Part shown: positions 28,958 to 39,909 of the stretch, one piece after another
Numbering within the stretch: the stretch's first letter is position 1
Layout of the letters: each line of letters begins with the position of its first letter
DNA from: Thermoanaerobaculia bacterium
Lineage (GTDB): Bacteria > Acidobacteriota > Thermoanaerobaculia > Thermoanaerobaculales > Sulfomarinibacteraceae
Reading direction: 5' to 3'
Length of the DNA stretch: 64,000 nt
Assembly (NCBI GenBank): GCA_027061805.1
Contig: JAMOWA010000047.1
Span: forward strand, 1 to 64,000
Notes under the pieces: generated by a model
Told to the model about the DNA's origin: nothing
What the model saw: only the letters and a program-made list of their open reading frames with translations
Database searches by the model: none
Translations under genes and position numbers: made by a program

Positions 28958-30229
28958 ATGATGTGCAGGCCGGGATTTGTTGTGGGTGCAGTGTTCTACG
29001 TTGCGGTTCTCATGGCTGCTGGTCCGGCGGGGGCCCAGACGGGCCGGGTCCAGGGAACCGTGGTGGATGCCGAGGGGAACCGGCTTCCGGGTGTCACGGT
29101 CACCGTGACCTCACCCTCGCAGCCCACGCTCAAGATCACCAAGAAGACCAACGCGAAGGGAAAGTTCACCGTCGCCCACGTGGATGTGACCGCCCGGTAC
29201 ATCTACACCTTCGAGAAGGACGGCTTCAAGCCGATGCAGGTGATCGTCCGGCCCGCGGCGGGGGGCACCAAGCTGATGACCTTCACCATGAAGCCGGCCG
29301 AGACCGTGGTGGCCGTGAAGGGGGAGGATGGCTCGGTGATACGGGCCGGGAGTGCGGCAGCCATCCAGGTCTACAACGAGGGGGTGAAGGCCCAGGAGGC
29401 CGGTGATCTGGAGGCGGCCGAGGGATTCTACAGGCAGGCGGCCGAGATCGATCCCGAGCTCGCGGCGGCCACCACGGCGATCGCGGCCGTCCGGCTCCTC
29501 CAGGGCGACGCGGCCGGGGCGGCGGCTCTCACCGAGAAGGCCCTCGAGATCGATCCGGACGATCACCGGGCCCTTCAGCTGCGCTATGACGCCTACAGGG
29601 CCCTCGGTGACGAGGCGAGGGCCAGGGAGGCCGCCCGGGCCCTCAGGAGCACGGGAGATGCCACCGACGTGGCTCGCAGGATCTTCAACGAGGGCGTGGA
29701 CGCCTATTCCGAGGGCAAGACCGCCATCGCCGTCTCCAGGTTCCAGCAGGCGCTGGAGCTGGACCCCGACCTCGTTCCGGCCTACCTGGCGCTCTCGGCC
29801 ATGCTGCTGGACCAGGGCGTTCCCGAGCGCTCCCTCTCCCTGGCGGAGTCGGCCCTCGAGCGCGACCCCGGCAACACCAGGGCGCTGCGGCTCAAGCTCA
29901 GGGCTGCCCTCCGGGTGGCCGACACCCGGGCTGCGGTCTCCGCACTGGACGGCCTGGCCGCCTCGGATCCCGGCCAGGCGGTCGGGATCGCGCTGAACGG
30001 GGCAAAGATGCTGTACAACGCCGGAAAGGTGGAGGCCGCCGGCGAGGTGCTTGGCAAGGTCCTGGAGCTGGATCCGAACCAGGCCGGAGCCCACTACCTC
30101 CTCGGTCTCATCGAGTTCAACCGGGGCAACACCGCCGTGGCGAAGGAGCACCTCGAACGCTCCGTCGAGCTGGCCCCCGACTCCCCGGATGCGGCCTCGG
30201 CCAGGGAGATTCTCTCCTACATGAAGTGA
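28958..30229 (+). CDS. secreted TPR protein with N-terminal carboxypeptidase-regulatory-like domain
   Basis: GRVQGTVVDAEGNRLPGVTVTVTSPSQPT then TPRs; SD gaggagg. Confidence 0.88.
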   Translation: MMCRPGFVVGAVFYVAVLMAAGPAGAQTGRVQGTVVDAEGNRLPGVTVTVTSPSQPTLKITKKTNAKGKFTVAHVDVTARYIYTFEKDGFKPMQVIVRPAAGGTKLMTFTMKPAETVVAVKGEDGSVIRAGSAAAIQVYNEGVKAQEAGDLEAAEGFYRQAAEIDPELAAATTAIAAVRLLQGDAAGAAALTEKALEIDPDDHRALQLRYDAYRALGDEARAREAARALRSTGDATDVARRIFNEGVDAYSEGKTAIAVSRFQQALELDPDLVPAYLALSAMLLDQGVPERSLSLAESALERDPGNTRALRLKLRAALRVADTRAAVSALDGLAASDPGQAVGIALNGAKMLYNAGKVEAAGEVLGKVLELDPNQAGAHYLLGLIEFNRGNTAVAKEHLERSVELAPDSPDAASAREILSYMK

Positions 30230-30324
30230 GATCCGAGGATCCCCGTCCGTCGTCCTGGCGCTTGCAAAAGCCCGCCCCGGGCTCCACACTGTGTGTGGAA
30301 CGGGAGGAGCCGGAGGTGAGGACC

Positions 30325-30975
30325 ATGAGACGATCGTCGGGATTCGTGCTGGGTGCTCTGCTGATCGTTGCAGCTGGTGTGTGGGCGGGGCCGCTGGCCG
30401 GGCCGGGTGACGACGGGGTCGTCCCGGCCCCGGCCGAGGGCCAGGGCACCATCGACCGTCCGGGCCGGTTCCTGTGGCGGTACCTCGGGCCGCGGCTCGA
30501 GGTCATCGTGGACACGAGGCACGCCCAGAGCGACCTGGGCCGGACGTGGGTGATCCTCAACGTGGCCATCAGCGGCGAGCAGGGGAAGTCCGTGGAGATC
30601 CCCAGGAAGGGCGTGTTCCTGGAGACCCCGGACGGCACGCGGGTGGGGATCCCCGACCCCCAGGAGTTCGCCAGCCGGTTCGGCGAGATCTCCGCGGCGG
30701 CCCGGCGGGCCATGGTGGCCGCCGATCCGCTGGACTTCGCCCGGGCGGGCCGGCGTCCCTGCTCCCTGGCCTTCCAGCCGTTGCCCCAGCAGGGCGTGGC
30801 CGCGGACTCCGTCTGGGTGAACGTCCGGAGGATCTGCACCGGGTTCCTCTACTTCCCCCTCGGCCACACCGTGGAGCCGGGGACCTACCATCTGGTCATC
30901 GAGCTGGAGGACGGGACCACCATCCGGGTGCCCTTCACGCTGGGGAGTGAGGAAGCCCCCCCGCCCACCCGGTGA
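30325..30975 (+). CDS. secreted hypothetical protein (216 aa)
   Basis: signal peptide MRRSSGFVLGALLIVAAGVWAGP; single clean ORF in + operon order. Confidence 0.7.
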   Translation: MRRSSGFVLGALLIVAAGVWAGPLAGPGDDGVVPAPAEGQGTIDRPGRFLWRYLGPRLEVIVDTRHAQSDLGRTWVILNVAISGEQGKSVEIPRKGVFLETPDGTRVGIPDPQEFASRFGEISAAARRAMVAADPLDFARAGRRPCSLAFQPLPQQGVAADSVWVNVRRICTGFLYFPLGHTVEPGTYHLVIELEDGTTIRVPFTLGSEEAPPPTR

Positions 30976-31123
30976 ATGAGGTGAAGGGGTGAAGGGGTGA
31001 AGGCGTTCCCCGGCCATCCCGGGGAGGGGCCCGTGCCCGTGCCGGTGTCCGTGACCGCGACCGTGACGGTGTCCGTGCCGGTCCCCCCTCGCCGTCTCTC
31101 CTCTGCGCCCCTGCGCCCGGACC

Positions 31124-34100
31124 TCATGAACCGTCCGGCCTGACCACCTCCAGGACCGTTCCGGAGGAGTAGGCGGCGAACTCTGGGGCGTACATGGACT
31201 GGAGGGTGGCCGGTGCCACCCGGAAGGCGCCCGCCATGCCGGCCCGGACCCGGTACTTCAGGGTGTACTCGCCGGCGGGCAGGTGCTCGAAGAAGAACTC
31301 CGTACCCGAGTCGCGGACCTCCTCGTACCAGGCGAGGCCCAGGTCCCAGCGCCAGCGTGACTGCAGGCTTTCCGGTTCGAAGCCGGCGCCCCGCGGGTCC
31401 CTGAGATGGACGTACTCCGCGGCGTGGCGGGCCCGGATGGAGAGGTGGACCTCCACCTGGTCGCCCACGGCGAGGGGTTCACCCTCCGCGAGGGGTCGCA
31501 GCACCCAGCGGGTACCGTCGTTGACGCGGCGGTAGTAGCGGCGCTCCACGGCGAAGAGGTCGCCGTCGCCGGCCGCCGGGAGCTTCTCGGTGGAGAAGTG
31601 CCAGGTGGCCGAGGCGAAGGCCAGGCCCCTGCCCCGCCTGGCCACCTCGATGGTGGACATGGTGGAGGGATCCACCTCCTCGCCGGGGATCACCAGCTGG
31701 TTGTGCGCCCCCGTGTAGGCGTCCGGCTCGAAGACGAAGGTCTGCGAGCGCGGCCCCGCCGTCACGGAGACCTCCTCGCGAACCGACAGGGCCTGCTCGT
31801 GGTCCAGGTACCAGGCCAGGGCGTAGAGGACCTCGGCCGTGGCCCGGGTGGACTTCCAGTGGTTGAGCTTCTTGTTGAGCAGCAGCCACTGCACGAGCCC
31901 GTCGCGCCGCGGGTCGTCCGGGTCCAGCTCGCTGAGCACCCGCAGGGCGAAGGCGTGGGTCTCGATGGTGTCGTTGTACCAGAGCCACGCCCGCTCCTCG
32001 GGGGCCCAGTAGGTCCCCAGGTCGGGGTCGGTCCGGGCGGAGTCCATGACGCTGTCCCAGACCCGGCGCGCGTCCTCGTGGCGGCCGGCCCGCTCCAGCG
32101 TCAGGGCAAGGCAGCCCTTGAGCAACGGCGAGTGCTCCCGCCAGTGGCGGAAGGAGAAGTCGAGCATCCGCTCCCGGTCGTCGGCCGTGAAGACCCCGCC
32201 GGTCCAGTCGTCGTCCGGGTAGCTGGAGAGCACGAAGTTCAGCCACGTGACCAGCTCCCAGCAGCAGTCGTCGGAGAGGGCACGGTCCGCGAGCTCGGTG
32301 ATCCAGTGCCGGTGCAGGTAGCGCCAGCCCCTGATGACGAGGCCCCTGGGGGCGTCCACCCCGAACTCGAGCCCGCGGGCGAAGCCCGCCAGCACGTAGA
32401 GGGTCATGTGGGGCGAGGGGCGGCCGCCCGGGAACCAGGGGAAGCCGCCACTCGAGGCCTGGGCCTTCTCCAGGGCCGCGAGGGCCGAGACCCTCTGGGC
32501 CCTCGCGATGCGGGGGTCCAGGATGCGGAGCAGGCCATCGGCCTCCTGCCCGCCTCCCCGTGAGGAGACCAGCCAGGGGGTTTCCACCAGCTCCATGCGC
32601 CGGTTGGGATCCTCCCGCCCCCAGGCCTCGAAGCGGGTCTCCCGCTGGGCGAGCTTCTCCGCCATCCGCGCCACGGCGGGGTAGTGGTCGAAGAGGCTGG
32701 TGACGATGCCCGTGGAGAGGAAGCGGTTCAGCGTCTGCTCGGTGCACTCGTAGGGGTAGTCCACCAGGTAGGGGAGGGCGTCGAGCACGCTGTAGAAGAG
32801 CTGGGCGTCCACGGTGACCACGAGCTGGTCCGTGATCAGCGTGGGGTCGTCGCCGGCGGCCATGGCCTCGAACTCCAGGGTCCTGCGCTCACCGTCGCGG
32901 AGGGCGGCAAAGCGGGACTGGACCAGGTGCATCCGGCCGGGCAGCACCGGGACCGGGCGCTGTTCCCCGTCCGAGAACCCACCGGCCCGGGCCGTCACCC
33001 GGAAGGCCACGGTGCCCACACGGGCCGGGACGGTCAGGGGGAAGCCCAGGTTCGTGCCCTTCCCCGGCTCCACCGAGAAGGGGACGGAGCGTGCCGTGTC
33101 ATCGTCGAGCCCGAAGAGTGACCGGAGGTCCTCGCCGGTGCCGGGGTCCACGATCTCGAGCTCCAGCGTGCCCTCGAGAGGTGTCTCGCCGGCATTGTTC
33201 ACCACCACCTTCAACGTGGCGCGGTCGCCCTCCCTCAGGAAGCGCGGGAGGTAGGGCCGGACCATGAGCTCCTTGACGCTGCGCGTGGTCCGGTGGGCCG
33301 AGCCGCTCCGGAGGTCCCAGGTGATGGCGTGGACCCAGACGTTCCACTCGGTGACCGAGTCGGGCACCTCGAAGGTGATGACCGCGCTCCCGTCCGGACC
33401 CAGCAGCAGGTGGGGCTTCCAGAAGGCCGTCTCGGCGAAGTTGGTGCGCAGCCCGGCGGGCGGTTCCTGGTGGGATGGCGTCGTTCCCGCGGCCTCGACG
33501 ACGGGTGCGTTGGCCACCATCACCTCCTCCGTGACACCGTCCTCGGCGGCCGCGGCGGGTGGACCCATGGCCATGGCCTTCATCAGGTAACGTGGCCCGC
33601 TCCGGCGACCGGGTCCGCCGATGCCGTAGCCCGAGATCTCCACGATCCTGTCCGGCCGGAAGACCGGGAAGGAGGGCGGTGGCGGCAGCGTGCTCTTCTG
33701 CCAGACCGGGGAGGAGACGCCGAGGGTGGCCCTGGCGGCGCCCGTGAGCGAGCGGTCGGGATGGAGGGAGAGGGGGTCTGGCGGGGTGTGGGGCGCGAAG
33801 ATGTCCAGGCTCCGGTCGTACATGTAGGCCAGGAGCTCGGCCGTACCCGCCTCCAGGGCCTTCCCGTCGTGGCTCTTCACGGTGACGGTGAAGGTCTCCC
33901 TGGTGCCCGGGCGGAGCCTGTCCCTGAAGGTGGCGAAGGCCACGTCCAGCCTCCGGTCGCTCCAGGGGACGTGGAGCCGCACCGTCTGCCGGAGCAGCTG
34001 GTGGTCCCTGAGAAGCGTGAGGGTGAATCCCACGCCGCCGTGGTGCTCGGGCCGGATGGGGATCTCCACCACCCGGTTGCCCTCCTGGTCGGTGTGGAGC

Positions 34101-37100
34101 ACCTGGCGGCCGATCCGGCGGCCGTCCCGCCATGTCTCCAGGACCATCTCCTGGACCCGGAGCCCACTGTGGACCAGCAGGCGGGCCGTCTTCCCGGCCT
34201 CCACCGTGTCCCGCTCGGCGGCGAGCACCAGGGGCAGGGCCAGGGGGGTCCCCCGCGGGGCGGCCGTCACGAGGTTCCGGGTGAGGGTGAAGGTGGCGCC
34301 GAAGGGGTCCTCCGTGGTGTAGACGAGACGGTAGGCGCCGGGATCCAGTGCCGGAAGGTCGAGAGCGGCCCTTCCGGAAGGGCCGTGCTCCAGGTCTCCC
34401 CGGACCACCTCGCGGCCCTCCTTCCACGTGGCGAGGACCGCCTCCGGGCGGTACGAGCTGTCCCAGCGGGGGCGCAGGAGGTCCCCGGGCGTCCGGCAGG
34501 CATTCCCCTGGCGTGCCCCGGGAATCACCCGGGGCTGGTCGGCGGGAAGCAGGGTACGTTCCGGCTGGACGAGCTCCACGAGCCGCCAGTGCCCCGGGCC
34601 CTCCACGGGCGTGCCGTCCAGGTCGGTCCGGAGCACCGTCAGCCGGGCCGGTGATCCGGCGGCCAGGAACCCCGGCGGGTCCTCGAGCCTCGCCTCCACG
34701 GCCACGAAGCCCAGCCGGAACACCCGCTCCGCCGAGCGGGTCTCCCCGCCCTCGTCCGTGGCGTCCACGGCGAGGCGGTAGCGGTAGCTCACGCCGGGCG
34801 AGGCGGCCTCCCGCTCGTCGGCCTCCGGCGTGAACCGGACGGTGAAGCTCCCGTCGGGCCCGAGCTCCGTCTCGCCGGCGGCGATCACCTCGGGGGCCGT
34901 CCGGGGGACGGGCCGCCACCAGGACCACCAGAGCGGGAAGACGGGCTCCCGCGTGACCGTCCAGCGCACGGTTCCCGAGGCCACGGGCAGGCCGAAGTAG
35001 TAGCGGGCCGTGCCCCCGAAGGCCGCCGGGCGGTTCAGCCGGAGCGGCTCGTCGGGGGGCGAGAGCTCCACCTCGAAGGTGGGCCGCCTGTACTCCTCGA
35101 CCCTGAGGGAGGCCAGGCCACCGGGCGAGGTCTCCAGGCGCCAGGCGCCCAGGAGGCGACCTGTGGGGACCGTGAACTCGCCCCAGGCGGAGCCGAAGTC
35201 GTTGGTGGTCACCTCGGCACGTGCCACCTCGTCGCCGTTGGCGTCGCGGAGCCGGACGGTGACGGTCCGGTCCCGGAGCGTCCGATAGCGGACCTCGTCC
35301 CTGCCGCCACTCTTGTAGGCCACCACCTTCCACGAGATGGTCTGGCCCGGCCGGTAGACGCTGCGGTCGGTGTAGACGAGGCAGGCGGACCGCGCATGTC
35401 CCGGACGGAACGGGAACCAGTGGTTTCCCGAGGTCTGGAGCGTCAGGTCGTTGCCGTGATGCCCCAGGAGGAAGAAGCTCCCCCGCACCACCAGCCGGGA
35501 GGGGAACAGCACGCGACCGTCACCGTCCGACGTCTCCCGATCCACAACGGTGTGGCCGTTCCGCCAGTCGTGGCGGTAGAGGGTGACGGTGGCACCGGGC
35601 ACGGGCAGGCCGGTCCGTCCCGAGCGGGCGGTGACCTCCAGGCCCGCATCCAGGTCCCGGACCACGAGGACCAGGTCGGTCAGCAGGAAGTTCTCCGCCA
35701 CCATCACGTTGTTGGCGGGGGAGAAGCTCTCCCGCATGGAGGCCACGATCAGCCAGGCGCCGGGCTCCTCCAGGGGGGGCGTGACGTAGGTGACGTGGTC
35801 GTGGTGGTCGGGGGTCGGGGGCAGCTCCACCGTCCAGCTCGCGTCCGGTCTCCCGCTCCTCATGATGGCCTGTGCCTCGTTCCATGCCGGGCGGAGGTTG
35901 CAATCGTCGGAGCTCTCGATCTGCCGCACCAGGTCGTGGCGCCAGGCGCGGAAGAAGAGGCGCCGCGCGTTCCGGTGGGTGACCTGGATGGAGCGCCTGC
36001 CGGGCCCGTCGGCCGCCATGGTGCTCATGGAGAAGGCCGGGGCCTCGATGGAGGCCACGATGGCCGCGCAGCGCCGTCCCCCCGCGCTGCGGGGGTGGCG
36101 GTCCCGGCCCTCCAGGGCGATCGCGCGGGCCCGGACCAGGGCGTCCGGGCTGTCCTCGCCCCGGACCAGGGTCGCGAGCTCGGCCTGGCCCATGGACCAC
36201 CACGGCAGGCTGGTGTCGAAGGCCTCCAGGCGCCTCTCCAACCGCTGCCGGATGGTGCGGTGGTCGGCGGCCCGTGAGAAGGCCGAGGCCAGGCGCCGCG
36301 TTCGCTCGAGGAAGGCCTCCAGTGCGGCCTCGTCCCGCCCCGCCGCGGCGTGCCACCCCTCCAGGTCGGCCAGGAGGACGGCGAGCTTCGTCAGGGGGTG
36401 GACCGAGGGGTCGGCGAGGTCACACGGCCCCGGTTCCGCGGCCAGGAGCCGTTCCAGGTCCAGGCGGTACACCCCGTTGGACTGGGCGGGGCTCCAGAAC
36501 GAGGAGTCGGCCAGGAACTCCACCCAGAGGTAGGTCACGGCGTCCCGGAGGGTCCCCCGGATCCGTGGGGGGTAGGTGTTCTGCTCCAGGTAGCGGGCGA
36601 GCCGTCCCAGGGGCTCGGCACCCCAGGCCTCCCGGCCCTTCCAGGCCTCCAGGAAGGCCCGGTTCGCCTCGGCAAGGATCTGTTCCATGTCCCACAGCCG
36701 GAGGTCCACCTCGCCGCCGGATGCCACGCGCTCCCGCCGGGCGATCTCCCAGGAGTACTCCCGGACGTAGGTGGCGAGGGCGTGGGCGTACACCAGGTCC
36801 AGCGCGGTCCGCGCGAGGGGGTCGTCCGGCCACGGTTCGGTCCGCAGGAAGCGGACCGCCGTCTCGTAGCCGTGCAGGGCCGTCCGGAGCTTCACCTCCT
36901 CCACCAGGGCCCGGGTCCACTCTCCGGCGTCTCCCGAGGCCTTCGCCCGTTCGAGGATCTCCCCGACCAGGTGGGAGGCGGCCTCCAGCTTCTGGTCGGC
37001 CACCAGGCGGTCCACGTCGTTCCAGGTCACCTGGCCCCCGGGCGCCGGGTCGGGGGGCGGAGCGAGGCCGGGAAGCGTGGCCGCACCCAGCAGGAGGGCG

Positions 37101-37150
37101 GCGAGGATGGCGATGACGGGGCGGCACGATGGGATCCGTTGTTCTGCCAT
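31124..37150 (-). CDS. alpha-2-macroglobulin family protein (2008 aa) with CxEQ thioester motif
   Basis: signal peptide; VYRPGQTISWKVVAY MG domains; PHLLLGPDGSAVITFEVPDSVTEWNVWVHAIT; YPYECTEQTLNRF thioester region at about 32735-32746. Confidence 0.95.
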   Translation of the reverse strand: MAEQRIPSCRPVIAILAALLLGAATLPGLAPPPDPAPGGQVTWNDVDRLVADQKLEAASHLVGEILERAKASGDAGEWTRALVEEVKLRTALHGYETAVRFLRTEPWPDDPLARTALDLVYAHALATYVREYSWEIARRERVASGGEVDLRLWDMEQILAEANRAFLEAWKGREAWGAEPLGRLARYLEQNTYPPRIRGTLRDAVTYLWVEFLADSSFWSPAQSNGVYRLDLERLLAAEPGPCDLADPSVHPLTKLAVLLADLEGWHAAAGRDEAALEAFLERTRRLASAFSRAADHRTIRQRLERRLEAFDTSLPWWSMGQAELATLVRGEDSPDALVRARAIALEGRDRHPRSAGGRRCAAIVASIEAPAFSMSTMAADGPGRRSIQVTHRNARRLFFRAWRHDLVRQIESSDDCNLRPAWNEAQAIMRSGRPDASWTVELPPTPDHHDHVTYVTPPLEEPGAWLIVASMRESFSPANNVMVAENFLLTDLVLVVRDLDAGLEVTARSGRTGLPVPGATVTLYRHDWRNGHTVVDRETSDGDGRVLFPSRLVVRGSFFLLGHHGNDLTLQTSGNHWFPFRPGHARSACLVYTDRSVYRPGQTISWKVVAYKSGGRDEVRYRTLRDRTVTVRLRDANGDEVARAEVTTNDFGSAWGEFTVPTGRLLGAWRLETSPGGLASLRVEEYRRPTFEVELSPPDEPLRLNRPAAFGGTARYYFGLPVASGTVRWTVTREPVFPLWWSWWRPVPRTAPEVIAAGETELGPDGSFTVRFTPEADEREAASPGVSYRYRLAVDATDEGGETRSAERVFRLGFVAVEARLEDPPGFLAAGSPARLTVLRTDLDGTPVEGPGHWRLVELVQPERTLLPADQPRVIPGARQGNACRTPGDLLRPRWDSSYRPEAVLATWKEGREVVRGDLEHGPSGRAALDLPALDPGAYRLVYTTEDPFGATFTLTRNLVTAAPRGTPLALPLVLAAERDTVEAGKTARLLVHSGLRVQEMVLETWRDGRRIGRQVLHTDQEGNRVVEIPIRPEHHGGVGFTLTLLRDHQLLRQTVRLHVPWSDRRLDVAFATFRDRLRPGTRETFTVTVKSHDGKALEAGTAELLAYMYDRSLDIFAPHTPPDPLSLHPDRSLTGAARATLGVSSPVWQKSTLPPPPSFPVFRPDRIVEISGYGIGGPGRRSGPRYLMKAMAMGPPAAAAEDGVTEEVMVANAPVVEAAGTTPSHQEPPAGLRTNFAETAFWKPHLLLGPDGSAVITFEVPDSVTEWNVWVHAITWDLRSGSAHRTTRSVKELMVRPYLPRFLREGDRATLKVVVNNAGETPLEGTLELEIVDPGTGEDLRSLFGLDDDTARSVPFSVEPGKGTNLGFPLTVPARVGTVAFRVTARAGGFSDGEQRPVPVLPGRMHLVQSRFAALRDGERRTLEFEAMAAGDDPTLITDQLVVTVDAQLFYSVLDALPYLVDYPYECTEQTLNRFLSTGIVTSLFDHYPAVARMAEKLAQRETRFEAWGREDPNRRMELVETPWLVSSRGGGQEADGLLRILDPRIARAQRVSALAALEKAQASSGGFPWFPGGRPSPHMTLYVLAGFARGLEFGVDAPRGLVIRGWRYLHRHWITELADRALSDDCCWELVTWLNFVLSSYPDDDWTGGVFTADDRERMLDFSFRHWREHSPLLKGCLALTLERAGRHEDARRVWDSVMDSARTDPDLGTYWAPEERAWLWYNDTIETHAFALRVLSELDPDDPRRDGLVQWLLLNKKLNHWKSTRATAEVLYALAWYLDHEQALSVREEVSVTAGPRSQTFVFEPDAYTGAHNQLVIPGEEVDPSTMSTIEVARRGRGLAFASATWHFSTEKLPAAGDGDLFAVERRYYRRVNDGTRWVLRPLAEGEPLAVGDQVEVHLSIRARHAAEYVHLRDPRGAGFEPESLQSRWRWDLGLAWYEEVRDSGTEFFFEHLPAGEYTLKYRVRAGMAGAFRVAPATLQSMYAPEFAAYSSGTVLEVVRPDGS

Positions 37151-37156
37151 GACACC

Positions 37157-37162
37157 AGTGTA
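37157..37162 (-). promoter_or_regulatory. -10-like box TACACT, 6 nt before ATG
   Basis: minus strand TACACT-ggtgtc-ATG. Confidence 0.5.
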
Positions 37163-37205
37163 GACCCGGCGGGCCCGGAAAGGTTCCCCGAGAGCCCGTT
37201 CCGGG

Positions 37206-37655
37206 TCACGGGCCGATGAGGGGATCGTCGTCGGGAGGCGCCTCGGACCACTCCACGTCGATGGCCTCCGGATCCCGGGGGGCGCCGGAAGGCTGGAAGC
37301 GCCGGGACAGGGCCGCCACGAGGGACCGCCGCACCAGCGCCCGGACCGGTGGTGCCAGGAGGGCGAAGCCGCAGAGGTCCGTGAGGATGCCGGGGGTCAG
37401 CAGGAGCAGCCCCGCGGCCAGGATGAGCGCCGCGTCGGTGAGCCGTGCGGCGGGCAGGCGGCCCGCCTCGAGCTCGGCCTGGATGGCCCGCGCCGTGCGC
37501 AGCCCCTCCAGCCGGGCCAGCCACGCCCCCAGGATCCCGGTCCCGACCACCAGGGCCACGGTGGGGCCGATCCCCACCAGGGAGCCCACCTTCAGCAGGA
37601 GGACGATCTCCACCAGGGGGACCGTGATGAACAGGAGGGCGAGCCAGAACAGCAT
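37206..37655 (-). CDS. fxsA: FxsA family membrane protein
   Basis: [78 protein letters not shown]. Confidence 0.92.
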   Translation of the reverse strand: MLFWLALLFITVPLVEIVLLLKVGSLVGIGPTVALVVGTGILGAWLARLEGLRTARAIQAELEAGRLPAARLTDAALILAAGLLLLTPGILTDLCGFALLAPPVRALVRRSLVAALSRRFQPSGAPRDPEAIDVEWSEAPPDDDPLIGP

Positions 37656-37662
37656 GGCGTGT

Positions 37663-38085
37663 TCAGCGCAGGTGGGGTGCGAGGCGCTCCAGCAGGGCCT
37701 GCTTCGGCAGCGCCCCCACCACCTGCTCCACGGGCCGGCCGTCCTTGAAGAGGATCAGGGTGGGGATGCTCTGGACCCGGTGGGTGCCGGCGGCCATGGG
37801 GCTTGCGTCCACGTTGACCTTCACCACCTTGAGCTTCCCCGCGAGCTCCGAGGCCAGCTCCTCCAGCACGGGGCCCACCATGCGGCAGGGGCCGCACCAG
37901 GGTGCCCAGAAGTCCACCAGCACCGGGACGGGGGCGTCCAGCTCCCGGGAGAAGGTGGCGTCGTCGGCCGTGACGATCCACGGCAGCGCGCCGCCGCACC
38001 TGCCGCACACGGGTGTCTTTCCAGCGGGCGGCGTGCCCACCCTGTTCTTCGCCCCGCAGGCGGGGCACCGGACGATCTCGCTCAT
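37663..38085 (-). CDS. trxC: thioredoxin 2 (zinc-ribbon N-terminus)
   Basis: [12 protein letters not shown]...VCGRCGG zinc ribbon; [22 protein letters not shown]. Confidence 0.94.
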   Translation of the reverse strand: MSEIVRCPACGAKNRVGTPPAGKTPVCGRCGGALPWIVTADDATFSRELDAPVPVLVDFWAPWCGPCRMVGPVLEELASELAGKLKVVKVNVDASPMAAGTHRVQSIPTLILFKDGRPVEQVVGALPKQALLERLAPHLR

Positions 38086-38359
38086 GTCATCCTCCTCGTG
38101 GACAACAACCCGGCGCGGTGTCCGGATCTTCCCGGGGCTCCGCAGCCTGCCGTCACGGACCGGACTCCCAGGTCGCCCCCAGGCCCCGGGTGCGGTGGAC
38201 CCCGTTCCCCACGCTCACGCTGTTGCGGACCCGACTCTCGCCGGTCGCGACCTGGACGATCTCCGGGTCCGAGGGATCCCCTCCACATTTCATGGCCGGC
38301 CGGGGTACCATGTGCGGGCCCGCCGCGGGTCGGCGGGGACACCACCGTGGAGGCCGAGC

Positions 38360-39358
38360 ATGCCCGTGAACCTCAGGAACCGTCACTTCCTCAAGCTGCT
38401 GGACTTCGAGCCCGGGGAGATCCTCTTCCTCCTGGACCTCTCCCGGAACCTCCGGGACGCCAGGTACGGCGGCTACGAGGTGCCCAGGCTCGTCGGCAAG
38501 AACATCGCCCTCATCTTCGAGAAGACCTCCACGCGCACCCGGTGCGCCTTCGAGGTGGCGGCCTTCGACCAGGGGGCGCGCGTCACCTACCTGGGGCCCT
38601 CCGGCTCCCAGATCGGGCACAAGGAGACCATGAAGGACACGGCGCGGGTGCTGGGCCGCATGTACGACGGCATCGAGTACCGCGGCTTCGGCCAGGAGGT
38701 GGTGGAGACCCTGGCCGAGCACGCCGGGGTGCCCGTCTGGAACGGGCTCACCGACGAGTTCCACCCCACCCAGGTGCTGGCCGACGTGATGACCATGCTG
38801 GAGGCCTCGGGCAGGCCGCTGCACGAGATCTCCTTCTGCTACCTGGGCGACGCCCGGAACAACATGGGCAACTCCCTCATGGTGGGCGCGGCCAAGCTGG
38901 GCATGGACATCAGGCTGGCGGCACCCCGGGAGTGCTGGCCCGCCGACGCCCTCTACGAGACCTGCCTCGCCGTGGCGGAGGAGACCGGTGCCCGGATCCT
39001 CCGGACCGAGAGCGTGGAGGAGGGCGTGGCCGGGGTGGACTTCCTCTACACCGACGTGTGGGTCTCCATGGGCGAGCCCGCCGAGCGCTGGGCCGAGCGC
39101 ATCGCGCTGCTCAAGCCCTACCAGGTCAACGCGAGGGTGCTCGAGCTCACGGGCAACCCCGAGGTGGGCTTCCTCCACTGCCTGCCGGCCTTCCACAACG
39201 CCGAGACCGCCATCGGCGCCGAGATCCGCGAGAAGTTCGGCCTCGACGGCATGGAGGTCACCGAGGAGGTCTTCGAGTCGGAGCACTCCATCGTCTTCGA
39301 GCAGGCCGAGAACCGCCTCCACACCATCAAGGCCGTGATGGTGGCGACGTTGGGATGA
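38360..39358 (+). CDS. argF: ornithine carbamoyltransferase
   Basis: [45 protein letters not shown]. Confidence 0.95.
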   Translation: MPVNLRNRHFLKLLDFEPGEILFLLDLSRNLRDARYGGYEVPRLVGKNIALIFEKTSTRTRCAFEVAAFDQGARVTYLGPSGSQIGHKETMKDTARVLGRMYDGIEYRGFGQEVVETLAEHAGVPVWNGLTDEFHPTQVLADVMTMLEASGRPLHEISFCYLGDARNNMGNSLMVGAAKLGMDIRLAAPRECWPADALYETCLAVAEETGARILRTESVEEGVAGVDFLYTDVWVSMGEPAERWAERIALLKPYQVNARVLELTGNPEVGFLHCLPAFHNAETAIGAEIREKFGLDGMEVTEEVFESEHSIVFEQAENRLHTIKAVMVATLG

Positions 39359-39909
39359 TCCCCCACCCGCCCGGAGACGCGGAGGCGCAGGATCGCGAAG
39401 ACGCGGAGAAGGTGGTGGAAAATCAGGAGCTTCGTGAGACGACAGACAGGAGACGTGAGACGAAGGAGTCCCCCGCTCCCGGCTGTGGAGTCGAGGAGAA
39501 CGGGGTTCCTTTCCCGTTCCCCACAGCCTTCACGGCCACGACGACGATCCCGGCTTCCTGAATCAAGAACAACGTACGAGGACGTGAAGAGATGAAGGCA
39601 TGCTCCCGACCGTCCGTCCGAGGCAGAGAGAGGGAGCAGGAGAGAGGAATGGGGTCTCGAGGGCTGGCGTGGGGTGCGGTGGCCCCGGCGGTGGTGCCCG
39701 GGTGCAACAGGCTCACGGGAGAGGTGGGCAACTGTGGCGAGGGGAGGGTGAAAGTGTACCGGGACGCGACAGATCAAGGGTGGAGATTCCGGGGGAGGTG
39801 AGGGATCCGCGAGGACAGGGCTTCCGTCCTGGATTGGATGGGGCCATGGGTGGAGAGATCGAGGAAGGGAAACCCGCTACAATCGTCGGTGGACGACAGG
39901 AGGTCTTGC

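Noticed and set aside
39592-39801. 69-aa plus-strand ORF in the argF-SDH protease gap
   Set aside because: No SD, no family motifs, lies in degenerate purine-rich intergenic sequence.
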